Source of the DNA: Pseudomonadales bacterium
Lineage (GTDB): Bacteria > Pseudomonadota > Gammaproteobacteria > Pseudomonadales > JAHEIH01
Direction of reading: 5' to 3'
Assembly: GCA_023255355.1 (NCBI GenBank)
Contig: JALRIU010000319.1
Coordinates: forward strand, 1 to 6,171
DNA length: 6,171 nucleotides
Position numbers and translations under genes: made by a program. Below, in pieces: positions 5,278 to 6,171 of the stretch. Below the pieces are notes generated by a model, which worked only from the letters and a program-made list of their open reading frames with translations, made no database searches and was not told the DNA's origin. Numbering within the stretch: position 1 is the first letter of the stretch; each line of letters opens with the position of its first letter.

Positions 5278-5928
5278 TTATGGGTTGCCGAGCGAGTCGA
5301 TAAAACGCTGCGATTCATCAATGGATTGCTGCATCGATTTGCTTAGTAATTCGATTTCTCTATCAATGTTGGCTAATTCGCCTTTTAGAGCTCCAACTGC
5401 GCGTGCATTTAGGTTGTGTTTAAGATAAAGCACATTGTCGTGCAAAATAGCCAAAACCGGTCTAACTGCTCGCTCTGATTGTCGCATGCTGCTTAATATT
5501 TTTCGGTAACGAGATTGTGTATCGCGAAGTTGTTGTTGGCTTTTGTTTCTTAGCTCTGCGCTTTTATATTGAGTTAATTCTTCCTGCCACTCTTCAAAAA
5601 GAGCGTCGGCTACAGATTCTACAGCATCAATATGGTCGCTTATATTGTTAGCAGCTTCCTCACATTCTTCGTACTCATCATTAAATCGGTTATACATTTT
5701 TTCCAATTCACCACCATCAAAACTTACTACTGATTTAAATTGTTCGAGAGCAGATTTGAATTGTTCTTGGCCTTCTTGTTGAGCTTCTTGTGTGTCTTCT
5801 ATACGGTCTATAAGAATGTCACGTTTATGGATGCCTACTTTTTCAAGCGTGTTGTAAATAGTACTTTCGCAGCCGGTCAAAAACAGGCAAATTGCTAGGC
5901 AGATGCTAAAAAATGTGGTTTGTCTCAT
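5278..5928 (-). CDS. DUF2959-type coiled-coil outer-membrane lipoprotein
   Basis: A 216-residue lipoprotein of unknown function. The signal MRQTTFFSICLAICLFLTGC ends in lipobox LTGC, with lipidated Cys20. Glu at the next position is not an inner-membrane retention signal, so outer-membrane anchoring is expected. The rest is mostly charged, Gln/Glu-rich and helical, with likely coiled coils over about 45-65, 75-150 and 185-210. The pattern STIYNTLEKVGIHKRDILIDRIEDTQEAQQEGQEQF is characteristic of DUF2959 proteins as I recall them. An in-frame ATG at 5952 would add MYLKTDRI before the signal, but lacks a ribosome binding site. The ATG at 5928 has ACAGGA just upstream, with tight spacing, and gives a standard signal length, so I prefer it. 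The gene converges on the GIN-domain gene with 21 bases between stops and is divergent from the symporter gene. Confidence 0.8.
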   Translation of the reverse strand: MRQTTFFSICLAICLFLTGCESTIYNTLEKVGIHKRDILIDRIEDTQEAQQEGQEQFKSALEQFKSVVSFDGGELEKMYNRFNDEYEECEEAANNISDHIDAVESVADALFEEWQEELTQYKSAELRNKSQQQLRDTQSRYRKILSSMRQSERAVRPVLAILHDNVLYLKHNLNARAVGALKGELANIDREIELLSKSMQQSIDESQRFIDSLGNP

Positions 5929-5994
5929 GATCCTGTCCGTTTTTAGATACATAATGAGTTTAGCAGTAAATTAATTATTTTGGGTGGTGATTTC
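5929..5994. promoter_or_regulatory. Short divergent promoter region, lipoprotein and symporter genes
   Basis: These 66 AT-rich bases must hold the leftward promoter of the lipoprotein gene and, unless it is elsewhere, the rightward promoter of the symporter gene. Leftward candidates are TTTACT and TATCTA with a 15-base spacer, the latter overlapping the alternative ATG at 5952. Rightward, TTTAGA (5942-5947) and TAAATT (5967-5972) are poorly spaced at 19 bases. Neither is convincing alone. Any two promoters here would overlap and could interfere. Confidence 0.3.
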
Positions 5995-6171
5995 ATGGAT
6001 CTATTCAATCAATGGGCGCAGGCTTTCAACAACTTTGTTTGGGGGAATGCCATGCTTTGTTTGCTCGTTGGTGGAGGTCTTTTTTTTACGATCTATTCAA
6101 GACTACAGCCTTTTAGGTATTTAAAGCATGCCTTTGCCTTGCTGGCTGGTCGCTATGATGATGCTAACGCC
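5995..6171 (+). CDS. AGCS-family sodium:alanine symporter, N-terminal part
   Basis: The first 59 codons of a gene that continues past the window end. The product begins MDLFNQWAQAFNNFVWGN and goes on with a hydrophobic helix (AMLCLLVGGGLFFTIYS) and LQPFRYLKHAFALLAGRYDD. This matches the start of AGCS sodium/alanine or glycine carriers, which have FVWG, a glycine-rich first membrane helix, then Q-F/P-R near the cytoplasmic loop. The full protein normally has about 450-550 residues and some ten or more membrane helices in the inner membrane, importing a small neutral amino acid with sodium. GGTGGTGA lies about 5 bases before the ATG as the ribosome binding site. The family is read from a short fragment, so substrate specificity cannot be judged. 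Confidence 0.82.
   Translation, partial: MDLFNQWAQAFNNFVWGNAMLCLLVGGGLFFTIYSRLQPFRYLKHAFALLAGRYDDANA

Noticed and set aside
4740..5321. A 193-codon reverse-strand open frame opposite the GIN-domain gene
   Set aside because: It is the antisense of a well-supported gene with signal peptide and ribosome binding site. Its Ser/Pro/Ile-rich composition is simply the complement of the GSGDI repeats, and it runs into the convergent lipoprotein gene.
5180..5428. An 82-codon forward open frame bridging the GIN gene end and the lipoprotein gene
   Set aside because: It is out of frame with one real gene and antisense to the other, with no recognisable product.
5929..5952. An 8-residue extension of the lipoprotein from the ATG at 5952
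   Set aside because: It adds polar residues before a normal lipoprotein signal and has no ribosome binding site, while the ATG at 5928 has ACAGGA upstream.

Overview
The window reads as a chromosomal segment of a gammaproteobacterium, probably marine or aquatic. The basis is the gene content: a PLP aminotransferase joined to sfsA, a type-I inorganic pyrophosphatase numbered almost exactly like the E. coli enzyme, an AraC regulator with an arabinose-binding-like N-terminal domain, a DUF2959-type lipoprotein and an AGCS sodium/amino-acid symporter. Base composition is moderate to slightly AT-rich by eye and looks even across the window. No genus can be assigned from the sequence alone. I see no tRNA, rRNA, insertion sequence, CRISPR array, integrase or attachment site.

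Layout. Positions 1-111 are non-coding or the edge of an unseen neighbour and hold a notable imperfect inverted repeat. A rightward run follows: a class I/II aminotransferase (112-1284), sfsA overlapping it by 4 bases (1281-1988), an 85-base gap with a weak hairpin, an AraC-family regulator (2074-3114), and, after 2 bases, an M15 metallopeptidase without a signal peptide (3117-3815). A perfect 10-bp hairpin (3816-3839) separates this run from the leftward ppa gene (3851-4399). A divergent 158-base intergenic region (4400-4557) serves ppa leftward and a secreted GIN-domain beta-solenoid protein rightward (4558-5256). That gene converges at a 21-base gap on a leftward lipoprotein gene (5278-5928), which diverges from a sodium:alanine symporter gene truncated by the window end (5995-6171).

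How the genes relate. Two pairs look like transcription or translation units: aminotransferase-sfsA (ATGA overlap) and araC-type regulator-M15 peptidase (2-base gap, no clear ribosome binding site on the second gene). The rest are single-gene units. Three products concern or reside in the cell envelope (M15 peptidase by substrate, GIN protein by signal peptide, DUF2959 protein by lipobox), but nothing in the sequence ties them into one pathway. I do not see convincing evidence of a new multi-gene system. The points most worth checking are the GIN solenoid protein, the AraC/M15 pair, the GC-rich discriminator at the ppa promoter, and the inverted repeat upstream of the aminotransferase.
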